A DNA stretch of 64,000 nucleotides from Bryobacterales bacterium KBS 96 (GCA_000381625.1 KB906767.1:6221157-6285156), one strand, 5' to 3'. Numbered from the stretch's first letter, positions 1-9,092 are shown. Numbers and translations: made by a program. Notes: generated from the letters alone by a model not told the origin.

Positions 1-1943
1 AAATGCGCGGCCCACATGGCGAAACCGATGGGCACGAGTGCGAGTCCGAAGCTCGCTGTGAGTCTACGCCAGGGCGTGCCGGTTCGCCCGGCCATCCGGC
101 TGGCAACGGTGCATAAAAAAACGACCGCGGCGGGCACAATCAGCAGCCCAAATGCAGCGAGGAGCAGGATGATTAGCGGGCGGGGAAGCGCGCCAGCAAC
201 AGCGCTTTCGAAGGAAACCACGGGCGCGATCATGCCGGCCGCGTTTGCAAACGCTCCAAAAACCAGAAGCAACGCGAGCGCCGCGACATCGAGCCGCTTC
301 GACAGGCGCCCGAGGGACGACCGATAAGGATCGGCGACCAGCGTTGCCGCGGGCGGGACCGCGAGGATTCCAACGTTGTCGTGAGGACAGGCATGAACGC
401 AATCGAGGCAGAACGTGCAATCGAGATTGCTTGTTTTTTTCGGCTGAAAGAGGTATAGCTCGCAGCCGCGTTGCGTAGCGTTTCCTCGAATGCAGTCGTA
501 GGTCTGGCAGTTCTGGCAGGTCTTCTCTTCGCGGACCTTGACCTCGAACGGAGACACCAGCGAATTGATGAAATTGAACTGGCCGATGGGACAGACGTAT
601 TTGCAAAACGCCGCGCCCCGAAACAGTCCATCAATTGTGAACGCCGCGACGAAATATCCGGCGACGATCCATGCGGTCCACGCGGGGCTGTTCCAGAGGC
701 TGAACGCCTCATAAGCCCATAGATACAGAACAAGCAGGCCCGCGGCGAACCATTTCGATCGCAATTGAGCGGGCCAGCGGAAGCGAGCGGGCAATATGCG
801 TTTTGCAAGTTCGCGAGGCAGCATGAAAGGACACGCCATGCAGAAGAAATTGCCGGCGATCAGCAACGCGAGAATCACGAGCCCCCGCCAGTGGATCCAA
901 GGCAGCACTCCAGCGAGATTCATGGGCGCCATTTGCGGGCCCATGAATCCATCCACCACGATGGCGGCGGCGAGCAGCAGCATCACTGCTTGCGCCATGC
1001 GGCGGCTATATTTCCATCGCAGCACCGCGCCCAACAGCGGGATTCGGAGTAGATCGAAGATCTTTCGAGATTCGCGGGTGCGTTGGATTTGAACCAGGCC
1101 GGTCGCCGGCCGCGGCGCTGCTTCCCGCTTTGGAGTTCCACCCACCAGACGTACCACGATGATTACCGCGGGAAACAGATAAAAGATGGAGCCGGGCACC
1201 CACATGATGCCACCGGCGAAACTCTGGTCGGTGCGGGGATTGATGCCGGCGAATGCGTTGCCGGCGTAGCTCGGATACAGGATCTTGTCGGCAAAGATAA
1301 ATGTCGCGGCAACCGCCGTATTCACAATGTCCGCCAACAGAAGATAGGGCACGACGATCCAGCGGTTCCAGCGAGGACGGCTCGGCCATGGCTGAATCAC
1401 CGGCCACCAGAACAGAATCGCGGTCCAGAAGAAACACGCGTGCTCCAGCCGATGCCATGACGGGGAACTGAGCGCAAGCTCGTAGAGCGCGGGAAGATGC
1501 CACCCGACGGTGCTGATGTTATACGCCGCCCAGGCAAACGCAGGCGAGATCAGCACCGCGCCCACGCCTCGCAGGACGGGCCAGCGTAGGAATGGCCCCA
1601 GAGCCTCGCGCACGAATTTGCGAGGCAAACCGCGAAGCATCGGGAGCATTGGCTGCCCGTAGAGGATGAGCGGCGGCGCAATCATCATCAACAGAAGATG
1701 CTGCACCATGTGGACGCCGAGCAGCAGCGACGAGAACGTGTCGAGCGGCGATTCGATTGCGACGAAGACGAGCGCGAGCCCCGAAAGGAACGACGCAAGC
1801 TGAGAGTCTGAAAACTCGGATGGAAGCACGCGCCGGAGCCGAAGCCAGCCTCGAACGTAAATGCCGGCCGCGAGCAGGATCGGGACGATTACCTGAGGAT
1901 CGAACGACCACGAACTGAACGCCGCGCTTGCAACAGTATCCAC
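1..1943 (-). CDS. CtaG-like oxidase assembly domain fused to polyferredoxin (3' end outside window)
   Basis: One uninterrupted frame runs from a GTG at 1943 off the window edge, about 647 visible residues. Residues 1 to about 290 resemble the caa3-type CtaG assembly family: seven or so hydrophobic helices with HMVQHLLLMM and a YLRGW-like YVRGW. From about residue 300 the protein becomes a NapH/NosR/CcoG-type membrane iron-sulfur protein, with CMACP (C368, C371), CKYVCP (C447, C451), a Cys cluster at 476-494 and a ferredoxin-like CTFCLDCVHACP (C509, C512, C515, C519), then more membrane helices. The GTG lies 5 bp after the cytochrome b stop, so the gene is the last visible member of the respiratory operon. 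CtaG proteins assist copper-centre assembly in oxidases; NapH-type proteins pass electrons or accompany maturation. The role of the fusion is inferred. No strong Shine-Dalgarno is seen, so the start is uncertain. Confidence 0.8.
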   Translation of the reverse strand, partial: MDTVASAAFSSWSFDPQVIVPILLAAGIYVRGWLRLRRVLPSEFSDSQLASFLSGLALVFVAIESPLDTFSSLLLGVHMVQHLLLMMIAPPLILYGQPMLPMLRGLPRKFVREALGPFLRWPVLRGVGAVLISPAFAWAAYNISTVGWHLPALYELALSSPSWHRLEHACFFWTAILFWWPVIQPWPSRPRWNRWIVVPYLLLADIVNTAVAATFIFADKILYPSYAGNAFAGINPRTDQSFAGGIMWVPGSIFYLFPAVIIVVRLVGGTPKREAAPRPATGLVQIQRTRESRKIFDLLRIPLLGAVLRWKYSRRMAQAVMLLLAAAIVVDGFMGPQMAPMNLAGVLPWIHWRGLVILALLIAGNFFCMACPFMLPRELAKRILPARFRWPAQLRSKWFAAGLLVLYLWAYEAFSLWNSPAWTAWIVAGYFVAAFTIDGLFRGAAFCKYVCPIGQFNFINSLVSPFEVKVREEKTCQNCQTYDCIRGNATQRGCELYLFQPKKTSNLDCTFCLDCVHACPHDNVGILAVPPAATLVADPYRSSLGRLSKRLDVAALALLLVFGAFANAAGMIAPVVSFESAVAGALPRPLIILLLAAFGLLIVPAAVVFLCTVASRMAGRTGTPWRRLTASFGLALVPIGFAMWAAH

Positions 1944-1948
1944 TGCAA

Positions 1949-3463
1949 TTACTGCGATTTGCCCGTCATGCTTTTGCGCACCGCTTCTCCGACGCCGCGC
2001 TCTTTTGCATTGGGGTTTCCCGATATTTGCGGCTGGGCCGAATCGCGTGCTGGCGGATGGCTCGGCGGGTGAAGTGTCAGCATATACGCAACCAGCGCGT
2101 CCACCTCGGCCGGGCTGAGATTCTTTCCATAGGCGGGCATATTGCCGCCGCCCTGGATCACCTGCCGGATGAGCTGATCGCGAGTGAGCCGCGTGGCTAC
2201 GTCATCGAGCGCGGGACCGCGCTGCCCGCCGTGTCCTTCGAGACTATGGCAATTACGGCACTGCTTGTTTTGCAGAACCAGGGCGCCACGCATTTCGAGC
2301 GGCGTCCGATGCTGCAGCAGATCGACAGGAACGGACTGACCGCTCCAGGCATTCATTTTGGGCGACCATGGAGCAGTGTCTCCCATATACGTCAACGTGC
2401 CTAGGACGAGGAAGATGGTGATCACGCTGAGCACCGCGACGGGCCTTTTACGCGCGCTCTTTTCTCCCGTTCCGGAAATAAAGGGCAGTATGAAGAGAAA
2501 TCCGACCATCAACACCGGCATCACGAAGAGGACGATGGTTTCCATCCAGTCCGGCAGTAGCGCGAGCGCGGCGAAAACGGACAGGAAATAAAAATCTGGA
2601 CGAGGCACGGTGTCGACACGCGTGGGGTCCGGCGGCCCGGACGGCCCCGCGGGTCCAAAAATCGCCGAAAACGCGAGAATCAAAACCAGCACCAGGGCCG
2701 CGAAGATGAGGTCCTTACCGATCGCATCCGGCACGAAGGGGACGCCCTGTTTCTCGATGATCTTCTCGTACTCGCCGTCGTAGGTATCTCGTCGCACCGG
2801 TTTGCCGGGAACCGGATATTCGTTGATGCCTTTTGTGAGCACCAGGCGCAGGTGCATGCCGACAATGCCGATAATGATCGCGGGGATGACGAAGACGTGC
2901 AGAGCGAAAAAGCGCGACAGCGTTTCACCGGCAATGATAGGGCCGCCGAGAAGAAGGTGAACCAGCCTGTCTCCGATAAACGGCACGCGTCCCGTGATGG
3001 AAGCGCCAATGCCCAACCCCCAGTACGCATCTTCATCGAAGCGCATTACCTGGCCTGTGAACGCCATGGCGAGAGTGGCGACGAGCAGGAAGACGCCGCT
3101 GACCCATGTCAGCTCGCGCGGGTATTTGTAAGCGCCGAATAGAAAGACCTGCACCATGTGCAGAGTCATCAGCGCCACCATGAAATTAGACCCCCAATTG
3201 TGAAGGGCGCGCAAATACCAGCCCAGATACTGAACATGATTCAGATATTGAAGGCTCTTCCAAGCTTCGTTGGTGGACGGCACATAGACGAGCGCGAGCA
3301 GCGTGCCGGTGACGATCTGCAAAATAAAGCACAGCAGCGTCGCGCTCCCGAACACGTAAAACCAGCTTCCAGAATTGGCGGGCACATGATGGCCCGCTGT
3401 CGACTGAAACAGTTTCGTCAGGTAGAGGCGCTTATCGAGCCAGTTGTAAACAGATCGCAGCAT
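1949..3463 (-). CDS. Cytochrome b (b6-type plus subunit IV) fused to C-terminal cytochrome c
   Basis: A 504-residue membrane protein. The first roughly 380 residues are a full-length bc-complex cytochrome b: paired haem-ligand histidines appear in helix B (HNWGSNFMVALMTLH) and helix D (ALHVFVIPAIIIGIVGMH), and the Qo-site region carries PDFYF near residue 290. After the last helix a c-type domain follows with CRNCH as haem-binding motif and MPAYG as probable Met ligand, then a Pro-rich tail. It would oxidise quinol and pass electrons by its own tethered haem c, replacing a separate cytochrome c1. It sits 16 bp downstream of the Rieske gene and just before the CtaG fusion. Cytochrome b-c fusions are known in several phyla; the exact electron route here is inferred. 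Confidence 0.92.
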   Translation of the reverse strand: MLRSVYNWLDKRLYLTKLFQSTAGHHVPANSGSWFYVFGSATLLCFILQIVTGTLLALVYVPSTNEAWKSLQYLNHVQYLGWYLRALHNWGSNFMVALMTLHMVQVFLFGAYKYPRELTWVSGVFLLVATLAMAFTGQVMRFDEDAYWGLGIGASITGRVPFIGDRLVHLLLGGPIIAGETLSRFFALHVFVIPAIIIGIVGMHLRLVLTKGINEYPVPGKPVRRDTYDGEYEKIIEKQGVPFVPDAIGKDLIFAALVLVLILAFSAIFGPAGPSGPPDPTRVDTVPRPDFYFLSVFAALALLPDWMETIVLFVMPVLMVGFLFILPFISGTGEKSARKRPVAVLSVITIFLVLGTLTYMGDTAPWSPKMNAWSGQSVPVDLLQHRTPLEMRGALVLQNKQCRNCHSLEGHGGQRGPALDDVATRLTRDQLIRQVIQGGGNMPAYGKNLSPAEVDALVAYMLTLHPPSHPPARDSAQPQISGNPNAKERGVGEAVRKSMTGKSQ

Positions 3464-3479
3464 AAGGGAGTAGCGTTTC

Positions 3480-4013
3480 TTACGACGTCAAGGGTTCGGA
3501 GAGCGTTGGCAGGATTCCACCCTTCACGTAGAGTTTGCCGTTCTCGACTTTCGTGCTGTATTCGAACAAGCCCCGCGGCGGCGGTCCGGCGGCTTTCGAG
3601 CCATCTTCGTAGTAGACTCCTCCATGACATGGACACATGAATAGTTTTGATTCCTGGAACCATCGGACCGGACAGCCCAAATGGGTGCAGTTGATGGCGA
3701 ATACCTGGAATTTGCGCTCGTCGATGCGGCGGACCCAACAGGGAATTTCCGCGGTGGCGCCGTCCCAGGGACGCGTAAAGGGATTTCGATACGTTGCGAG
3801 ACGCGTCTGCCCGGTGACGTACGTATTGGCGTCGCCCAGGGGAATCCAGGCTTCGCTCCCGACTAGTTTGGGATGGGCGAAAGCGGAGAATATGTAACCG
3901 ACGATCGGTATGGCCACGAGCACGCCCGCGACGGCATTCACGGCGACGCCTACTTTAAAAAGGACATTGCGGCGGGTTGGATTTTTCACCTCGTTTGCTG
4001 TTTGTTCGGTCAT
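3480..4013 (-). CDS. Rieske iron-sulfur protein of the bc-type complex
   Basis: A 177-residue protein with a basic twin-arginine-like N-terminus (PTRRNVLFK), one membrane anchor at about 20-42 and a Rieske domain. The [2Fe-2S] ligands are in CTHLGCP and CPCHGGVY, the standard C-x-H and C-x2-H pair. The ATG at 4013 overlaps the stop of the upstream diheme cytochrome gene in an ATGA arrangement, which supports this start over longer in-frame extensions that only read through the neighbour in another frame. Together with the following cytochrome b it makes the quinol-oxidising core. The protein ends in a short tail after the domain, of normal length for the family. Confidence 0.93.
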   Translation of the reverse strand: MTEQTANEVKNPTRRNVLFKVGVAVNAVAGVLVAIPIVGYIFSAFAHPKLVGSEAWIPLGDANTYVTGQTRLATYRNPFTRPWDGATAEIPCWVRRIDERKFQVFAINCTHLGCPVRWFQESKLFMCPCHGGVYYEDGSKAAGPPPRGLFEYSTKVENGKLYVKGGILPTLSEPLTS

Positions 4014-4762
4014 TGCTTGGGCTCCCTTTCCGAACCGGGGCCGGACCGATTCGAGGAAGAGTTGTTGGTGGATTGGTTTTCGGCCATCATGTATCCCTTG
4101 GGGCGCTGCGAGGCGAGCCAGGCGACAACGTCCGAGATGTCCTGGTCGTTCATGACATGTCCCGGAATGCGGTGACGCCAATCGGGCATGCCCCAGTCGA
4201 TTCTTCCGACGATGGCAGTGGTCCGCAGATATTGATCGCTGGCGAGCGCCAGGTAATTCGGATCTGTAATAGGTCCCGCCATGCCTTTGAAGCTGCCGAA
4301 GCCGTGGCACATCATGCAGTTCCTCATGTACTGCGCCTGCCCGCGTTTGGCGTCTCCCTGCGGCGCTTTCGCAATGCTGTAGACGGGCAGAGCGGCGCCT
4401 TGCAAATTGACCGGCTTGGCCCAATCTTTTTCGATGCCGTCGACGATCGCTTGAATCTGCTTCTCCGCCAGCGGGCCTCCACTGCTTTGCGCAAACGCGG
4501 GCATGGGGGTTCCGGGACGCCCCTTTTCGATCACGTTATACAAATCCTGCTTCGTCACAAGCGCCAGATATAACGGATCGTTCAACCTTGGTCCGGCTCC
4601 CTTCTGTCCGGACACGCCGTGGCAAGCCGAGCAATTCTCAGAGAAGAGTTGATGGAAATCCATCACTGCCTCAGGTTGTTTTGCTTGCCCGGTCGGCTTA
4701 CCGCAACCCGAATTGAATCCGAGGAGCGCAATCAGCGGCAGTGCGGCGGCGGCAGCCTTCAT
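4010..4762 (-). CDS. Diheme cytochrome c lipoprotein
   Basis: A 250-residue protein with a lipoprotein signal peptide ending in FNSGC (lipidated Cys20). Two c-type haem motifs are visible, CSACH at 44-48 and CMMCH near 152, each followed by a distal Met (MPAF, MPDW). The C-terminal tail is Ser/Asn-rich and low in complexity. It is anchored outside the inner membrane and probably carries electrons from the bc unit to the cytochrome c domain of oxidase subunit II. Its start overlaps the previous gene's stop (4759-4762) and its stop overlaps the Rieske start, so translation of the three is probably coupled. It might instead be a structural subunit comparable to cytochrome c1. Confidence 0.9.
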   Translation of the reverse strand: MKAAAAALPLIALLGFNSGCGKPTGQAKQPEAVMDFHQLFSENCSACHGVSGQKGAGPRLNDPLYLALVTKQDLYNVIEKGRPGTPMPAFAQSSGGPLAEKQIQAIVDGIEKDWAKPVNLQGAALPVYSIAKAPQGDAKRGQAQYMRNCMMCHGFGSFKGMAGPITDPNYLALASDQYLRTTAIVGRIDWGMPDWRHRIPGHVMNDQDISDVVAWLASQRPKGYMMAENQSTNNSSSNRSGPGSEREPKQ

Positions 4763-5616
4763 TGCCGTCCTTTACCGTCCGGCTTCTCCGACCATTGGCT
4801 TTCAATGGCGGCGCGTTCAATAAAGGGAAGATTCTGCATCGTATCGATACGTTGTGTTTTGGCCGCGACGAATCCGGCGACAAGACCAAACGCAATTTGG
4901 CAGGCGATAAACCAAATCCAATTGATGTGATCGTTTAAGGCAGGGTTGGTGAGAGCCAGCGTCGCGGCGATCAGGCCGGTCCAGAACAGCGGGACGATGA
5001 ATCCGGCCCATAAAGGCGCCCGCCGCGGGAACATCGGCAGCGTCACCGCATAAAGGACGCCGACGAGAATCGACGTAATAGTATGAACTCCGACGGCAAC
5101 GCCGAAAGCGACGAGTTGAAACTGGCCAAGCGCGGTCTCGCCGGCTTGTGAGATCGATGGAAGCACCGTGGCCGCGAGCAGATTGACCGGATACCAAATG
5201 CTCCCATGCGCGACTTGACCGTAGATGCAGGCAAGTATCGCCATCGCGATACCGCCCGCAATTCCTCCCCAGATTCCGGCCTTATACGGATGGACCCGCT
5301 CGGGAATTCTCATGCGGTGGTGCGCGGCGCCCACTCGTAGACTTGCGACGGAACGTCCGGTGGTCCGCACCGGCACAGCCCAATCGGCTGGATGCCGGAC
5401 AGGAACTTCCTCGTGCAGTTCATGCGGAATCACGTCGCGCCACCAGCCGACGGCCGCGCGCGCCGACAGGACGAATCCGACGAGAGTCACGACGTAGTTC
5501 GTGACGATGCCGGTGAGCAACAGAGTGACTCCGAATGCGAGGATCATCGGCCAGAACGAAGGCGCCGGCATGTCCACTGCATCTGGATAATCGTGTTTTG
5601 TATCTTCCTCGGCCAT
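4759..5616 (-). CDS. Oxidase-operon membrane protein of unknown function
   Basis: A 285-residue protein inside the oxidase operon, 3 bp after subunit III and overlapping the diheme cytochrome gene by 4 bp. The first 60 residues have two hydrophobic segments in the position and style of small oxidase subunit IV. After a soluble linker of about 60 residues come at least four more helices rich in Gly and Ala (from about 113 to 265), ending in a charged tail. I do not recognise the C-terminal part. The context suggests a structural or assembly subunit of the combined bc-caa3 system. A fusion of a subunit-IV-like segment with an unrelated membrane domain is possible. Confidence 0.75.
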   Translation of the reverse strand: MAEEDTKHDYPDAVDMPAPSFWPMILAFGVTLLLTGIVTNYVVTLVGFVLSARAAVGWWRDVIPHELHEEVPVRHPADWAVPVRTTGRSVASLRVGAAHHRMRIPERVHPYKAGIWGGIAGGIAMAILACIYGQVAHGSIWYPVNLLAATVLPSISQAGETALGQFQLVAFGVAVGVHTITSILVGVLYAVTLPMFPRRAPLWAGFIVPLFWTGLIAATLALTNPALNDHINWIWFIACQIAFGLVAGFVAAKTQRIDTMQNLPFIERAAIESQWSEKPDGKGRQ

Positions 5617-5619
5617 TTC

Positions 5620-6210
5620 TTACCTACCAACGATATACACAACCGTGAAGACCACTACCCAGACCGCATCGACGAAATGCCAGTACCAGGAGAGAAAAGT
5701 GACTCGCCGAATCTGCGTGTGTATGGGGAAGCCTCGCATGGTTACGATGAACACAATCAACAAAAATGTCATGCCCACGATCACGTGAGTCGCGTGCAAT
5801 CCGACTAGCGAATAGAAGGTGGACCCGAAAACGTTCGTGGCGATTGTTAAATGCTTGTCATAGATCAGGTCGTGCCATTCGACTCCCGTTTCATATAGGA
5901 ATACAAGGCCCAAAACAATGGTGACGGCCCACCACATCTTGAACATCGCCATTTTGCGGTGTTTAAGCGCGTGCTCGGCGAAGACGATGGTGCCGCTGCT
6001 CGAGAGCAGGCAAATGGTCGCGAGGACCGGAAATTCAAGAACGTCTTTCGGGAACGGACCTGTCAGGCTTTTGCCGATGTAGAAAAGATAAGCTATTACG
6101 AAAATCGAGAAAAGCGAGATTTCGGTCAGGATCAGCGAGATAATGCCGACCGTGCCTCTATCGGGCAGCCTCCATTCGGTCTCAACAGGTTGTGTGGCGG
6201 AACTAGCCAT
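5620..6210 (-). CDS. ctaE: Cytochrome c oxidase subunit III
   Basis: A 196-residue integral membrane protein with five predicted helices and the family signatures ETGVEWHDL, LVGLHATHVIVG and SWYWHFVDAVWVVVF near the C-terminus. This is the short, five-helix form usual in bacterial caa3 and related oxidases. I start at the ATG at 6210, 8 bp after the subunit I stop, because an alternative start at 6234 would lie inside the end of subunit I. Subunit III stabilises the oxidase core and helps proton uptake; it binds no metal. Confidence 0.93.
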   Translation of the reverse strand: MASSATQPVETEWRLPDRGTVGIISLILTEISLFSIFVIAYLFYIGKSLTGPFPKDVLEFPVLATICLLSSSGTIVFAEHALKHRKMAMFKMWWAVTIVLGLVFLYETGVEWHDLIYDKHLTIATNVFGSTFYSLVGLHATHVIVGMTFLLIVFIVTMRGFPIHTQIRRVTFLSWYWHFVDAVWVVVFTVVYIVGR

Positions 6211-6218
6211 GATGATCT

Positions 6219-7895
6219 CTATTCGTACTTCCAATCCGGATCTTCCGGATGTTTTAAATCCCAGAGGGGGCGGCTGCTGCGAACTTCCGGATCGGTTTCG
6301 TAGTTATATTCGGGTGGCGGCGACGTTGTGGTCCATTCCAGTGTCCAGGCATCCCACGGATCGTCGCCCGCCCTTTCTCCTTTGATGAGGGCTCGAATCA
6401 CATTCCATGCGAAGCAAATAATAGCGATGGCCTGAATCGCCGCTCCAATCGACGAGATCATGTTCCACGGTTCCCAGCCGCGTCCGGGAGCATACGTGTA
6501 TACACGCCGCGGCATCCCAAGGATGCCCAGGATGTGCTGCGGATCGAATGTCAAATGGAAACCGATGACAAGCAGCCAGAAATGCCATTTGCCGATCGTC
6601 TCGCTCAACATTTTTCCGGTGGCTTTGGGAAACCAGTAATAGATTGCGGCGAACACACCGAAAAGGAAACTGCCGGTCAACGTGTAGTGAAAGTGAGCGA
6701 CGACAAAATAGGAATCGGTCAACTGCCAGTCGAAAGGCGTGACAGCCAGCATCACTCCGGTCAGGCCGGCAATCAGGAATTGAAAAATGAATGCAACGCA
6801 GAAAAGCATCGGCGTCGCAAAACGAATCTTGCCGCCCCAGATGGTCGCCAGCCAGTTGAAAATTTTCACGCCCGTGGGCACCGCCACTAAGAAACTCGCG
6901 GTTGCGAAAAAAATGTTCGAGATCGGAGCCATGCCCACGGCGAACATGTGATGCGCCCAAACGCCGAAGCTGATGAAGCCGATGGCGACCACGGCGCCGA
7001 CCATCGCCTGTCTGCCGAAAATCGGCTTGCGCGAAAACACCGGCACAACCTCGGAGACGGTCGCAAACGCCGGGAAGATGAGAATGTAAACCTCGGGATG
7101 CCCGAAGATCCAGAAGAAGTGCTGCCATAAGACAGCGGATCCACCAGCCTGCGTGTTAAAGAAATTGGCTCCAAGATAGCGGTCGAATAGCAGCATGACC
7201 TGTCCCGCGGTCAGCGGCGGCAAAGCCAGGATTACCATCCACGCGTCTACCACCATCACCCAGACGAACAAAGGCATCCGCGAAAGCTTCATGCCCTTGC
7301 AACGCATGCTGAGCGTGGTGGCAATCACGTTGATGGCGCTTACGATACTTCCGATGCCGCTCACCAGAATGCCGAGAATCCAATAGTCGGTGCTTGTTCC
7401 GCGCGAAAACGCCCGTTCGGTTAACGGCGCATAGGCGAACCATCCAACATCGGGCGCCGACCCGGCGCCGAACAAACCGTTCGCGCCGAGATAGCTGAAA
7501 TAGAGAAGAATGCCGCCAAATAGAAAAATCCAGTAACCGAACGCGTTCAACCGCGGAAACGCCATGTCGCGCGCGCCGATCATCAGCGGAATCAGATAAT
7601 TCGACATCCCGGCGATGATCGGCATTCCCACCAAAAAGACCATCGTGGTGCCGTGCATTGTGAACAGCCGGTTGAAAGTTTGCGGACCGACTACGTGGTT
7701 TTCGGGAACAATCAACTGCGCTCGAATCACCATTGCCATGACACCGGCGATCAGAAAGAAAATGATGGCCGATGTCATATACATCAGGCCAAGCCGCTTG
7801 TGATCGACCGTTGCCACCCAACTGTACAGCGCCTCCGACAACGAGAATTCGCGCTGCCGTCGGGATTTTTCCAAGGGATAGTCGACAGTTGCCAT
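6219..7895 (-). CDS. ctaD: Cytochrome c oxidase subunit I
   Basis: A 558-residue haem-copper oxidase catalytic subunit with twelve helices. Visible landmarks are MHGTTMVF (haem a ligand His), GHPEVYILIFP (CuB His, the cross-linked Tyr and the Glu of family A1), WAHHMF (two CuB histidines), VPTGVKIFNW (K-channel Lys) and VVAHFHYTL (haem a3 and haem a ligands). These place it in the A family, A1-like by the Glu in GHPEV. It reduces oxygen to water and pumps protons. It is 11 bp downstream of subunit II. The N-terminus is a charged cytoplasmic stretch of about 25 residues. Confidence 0.97.
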   Translation of the reverse strand: MATVDYPLEKSRRQREFSLSEALYSWVATVDHKRLGLMYMTSAIIFFLIAGVMAMVIRAQLIVPENHVVGPQTFNRLFTMHGTTMVFLVGMPIIAGMSNYLIPLMIGARDMAFPRLNAFGYWIFLFGGILLYFSYLGANGLFGAGSAPDVGWFAYAPLTERAFSRGTSTDYWILGILVSGIGSIVSAINVIATTLSMRCKGMKLSRMPLFVWVMVVDAWMVILALPPLTAGQVMLLFDRYLGANFFNTQAGGSAVLWQHFFWIFGHPEVYILIFPAFATVSEVVPVFSRKPIFGRQAMVGAVVAIGFISFGVWAHHMFAVGMAPISNIFFATASFLVAVPTGVKIFNWLATIWGGKIRFATPMLFCVAFIFQFLIAGLTGVMLAVTPFDWQLTDSYFVVAHFHYTLTGSFLFGVFAAIYYWFPKATGKMLSETIGKWHFWLLVIGFHLTFDPQHILGILGMPRRVYTYAPGRGWEPWNMISSIGAAIQAIAIICFAWNVIRALIKGERAGDDPWDAWTLEWTTTSPPPEYNYETDPEVRSSRPLWDLKHPEDPDWKYE

Positions 7896-7906
7896 GGGAG
7901 TCTTCG

Positions 7907-8926
7907 TTACTTCAAAGTGCGCAAATACGCCACCACCGAATCCAGTTCATTGTCCGTGAGGTGCATCGCGGGCATGAGGCACCCGGGCTTGATTGCCTGC
8001 GGATCTTTTATCCAGGCGCGCAGATTTTCCGGCGTGTTCGATAATACTCCGGAAGCGAGATATTTACGGCTCATCAGGTGCGTTAGATCGGGTCCAAACA
8101 CGCCAGAGGCGGAAGTGCCTTTTACTGTGTGGCAGTTGACGCATGAAACCGAAAGAAAGGCTTGCTTATCCGCCGCTACGGATGGGTCTTCGACAGCCGG
8201 GAGCTGCTGCTCCGCCACCCATCGTTCGAAATCGGGTTTCGGCTGGACGATCACGTGGATCAGCATGTTTGCGTGCTGGGTTCCGCAGTATTCGGCACAG
8301 TTGCCGATGAAGTCGCCGGCTTCATGAGGATCGATCCACATATCGTTGGCGCGGTTGGGAATGACGTCTGTCTTGCCATTCAATCGCGGCACCCAGAAGC
8401 TATGAGCGACGTCCACGGATTCGAGCTTCAGAAAAGTAGGTTGCGGATGCGCTGTATCGCTCAACGGAACATGAAGCTCATTTGCGGTGACGATGCCCAG
8501 GCTAGGGTAGCGAAACTCCCACCACCATTGATGTCCCACAACCGTCGCGTGCAGCGCGTTGGCTGGCGGCTTTGCGTTCTGTACCGAGGCGATCACGCGG
8601 GCGCTGACCATAATCAACACAAACACGATCAACAATGGAATAACGGTCCACGCCGCTTCAATTTGATTACTGCCGTAGACTTGCGGTGGCTCGGCGTCGC
8701 TGTCCCCCGGGCGACGACGATAACGGATGATGGCATACGTCAGCAGTCCGGCAACCACCGAAAAAATGACGGCGCAGATAATGACGGCCAGGAACGAAAC
8801 GTCGGAGATTTCATGCGCGGGCGTTGAGAGTGGCCGGAATATGTTCTCAATCGGATGATCGCCGGCCGTGCCGGCGAAGACCAATTCCGCGCATACCACA
8901 GTGAGCACAGCTAATCGACGTGTCAT
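7907..8926 (-). CDS. ctaC: Cytochrome c oxidase subunit II with C-terminal cytochrome c (caa3 type)
   Basis: From the ATG at 8926 the protein has 339 residues: a signal peptide, two membrane helices, a cupredoxin domain with the CuA ligand pattern CAEYCGTQHANM and an electron-entry region GHQWWWEF, then a cytochrome c domain with CVNCH and a distal Met in CLMPAMH. An upstream TTG at 8995 is in frame but would put a charged extension before the signal peptide. AAGGGG directly precedes the ATG. It takes electrons at the tethered haem c and passes them through CuA to subunit I. It is the first gene of the operon. Confidence 0.95.
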   Translation of the reverse strand: MTRRLAVLTVVCAELVFAGTAGDHPIENIFRPLSTPAHEISDVSFLAVIICAVIFSVVAGLLTYAIIRYRRRPGDSDAEPPQVYGSNQIEAAWTVIPLLIVFVLIMVSARVIASVQNAKPPANALHATVVGHQWWWEFRYPSLGIVTANELHVPLSDTAHPQPTFLKLESVDVAHSFWVPRLNGKTDVIPNRANDMWIDPHEAGDFIGNCAEYCGTQHANMLIHVIVQPKPDFERWVAEQQLPAVEDPSVAADKQAFLSVSCVNCHTVKGTSASGVFGPDLTHLMSRKYLASGVLSNTPENLRAWIKDPQAIKPGCLMPAMHLTDNELDSVVAYLRTLK

Positions 8927-9063
8927 CCCCTTGTCCCTTGACCTGGCGGCCAATTCCGCTCGCGGCGAGCGGAACACAATTCGCGACGGCTTCAAATAGA
9001 TCGGACTATTTTGGAGCCGCCATCGTTGAAGATCTATTCTTTCTCAAATCTGCGCACCCACCA

Positions 9064-9092
9064 ATTAAACGCGAAGGGTCCGAAACGGTCAA
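9064..9092 (-). promoter_or_regulatory. Probable sigma-70 promoter of the oxidase operon
   Basis: On the minus strand TTGACC (9092-9087) and TTTAAT (9069-9064) are 17 bp apart, matching -35 and -10 boxes. Transcription would start near 9057, leaving about 130 nt of leader before the subunit II ATG at 8926. The rest of the 310-bp gap between 9236 and 8927 shows nothing else I can support. Confidence 0.4.

Noticed and set aside
8927..8995. N-terminal extension of oxidase subunit II from a TTG at 8995
   Set aside because: The added 23 residues are charged and would precede a good signal peptide; the ATG at 8926 is more plausible.
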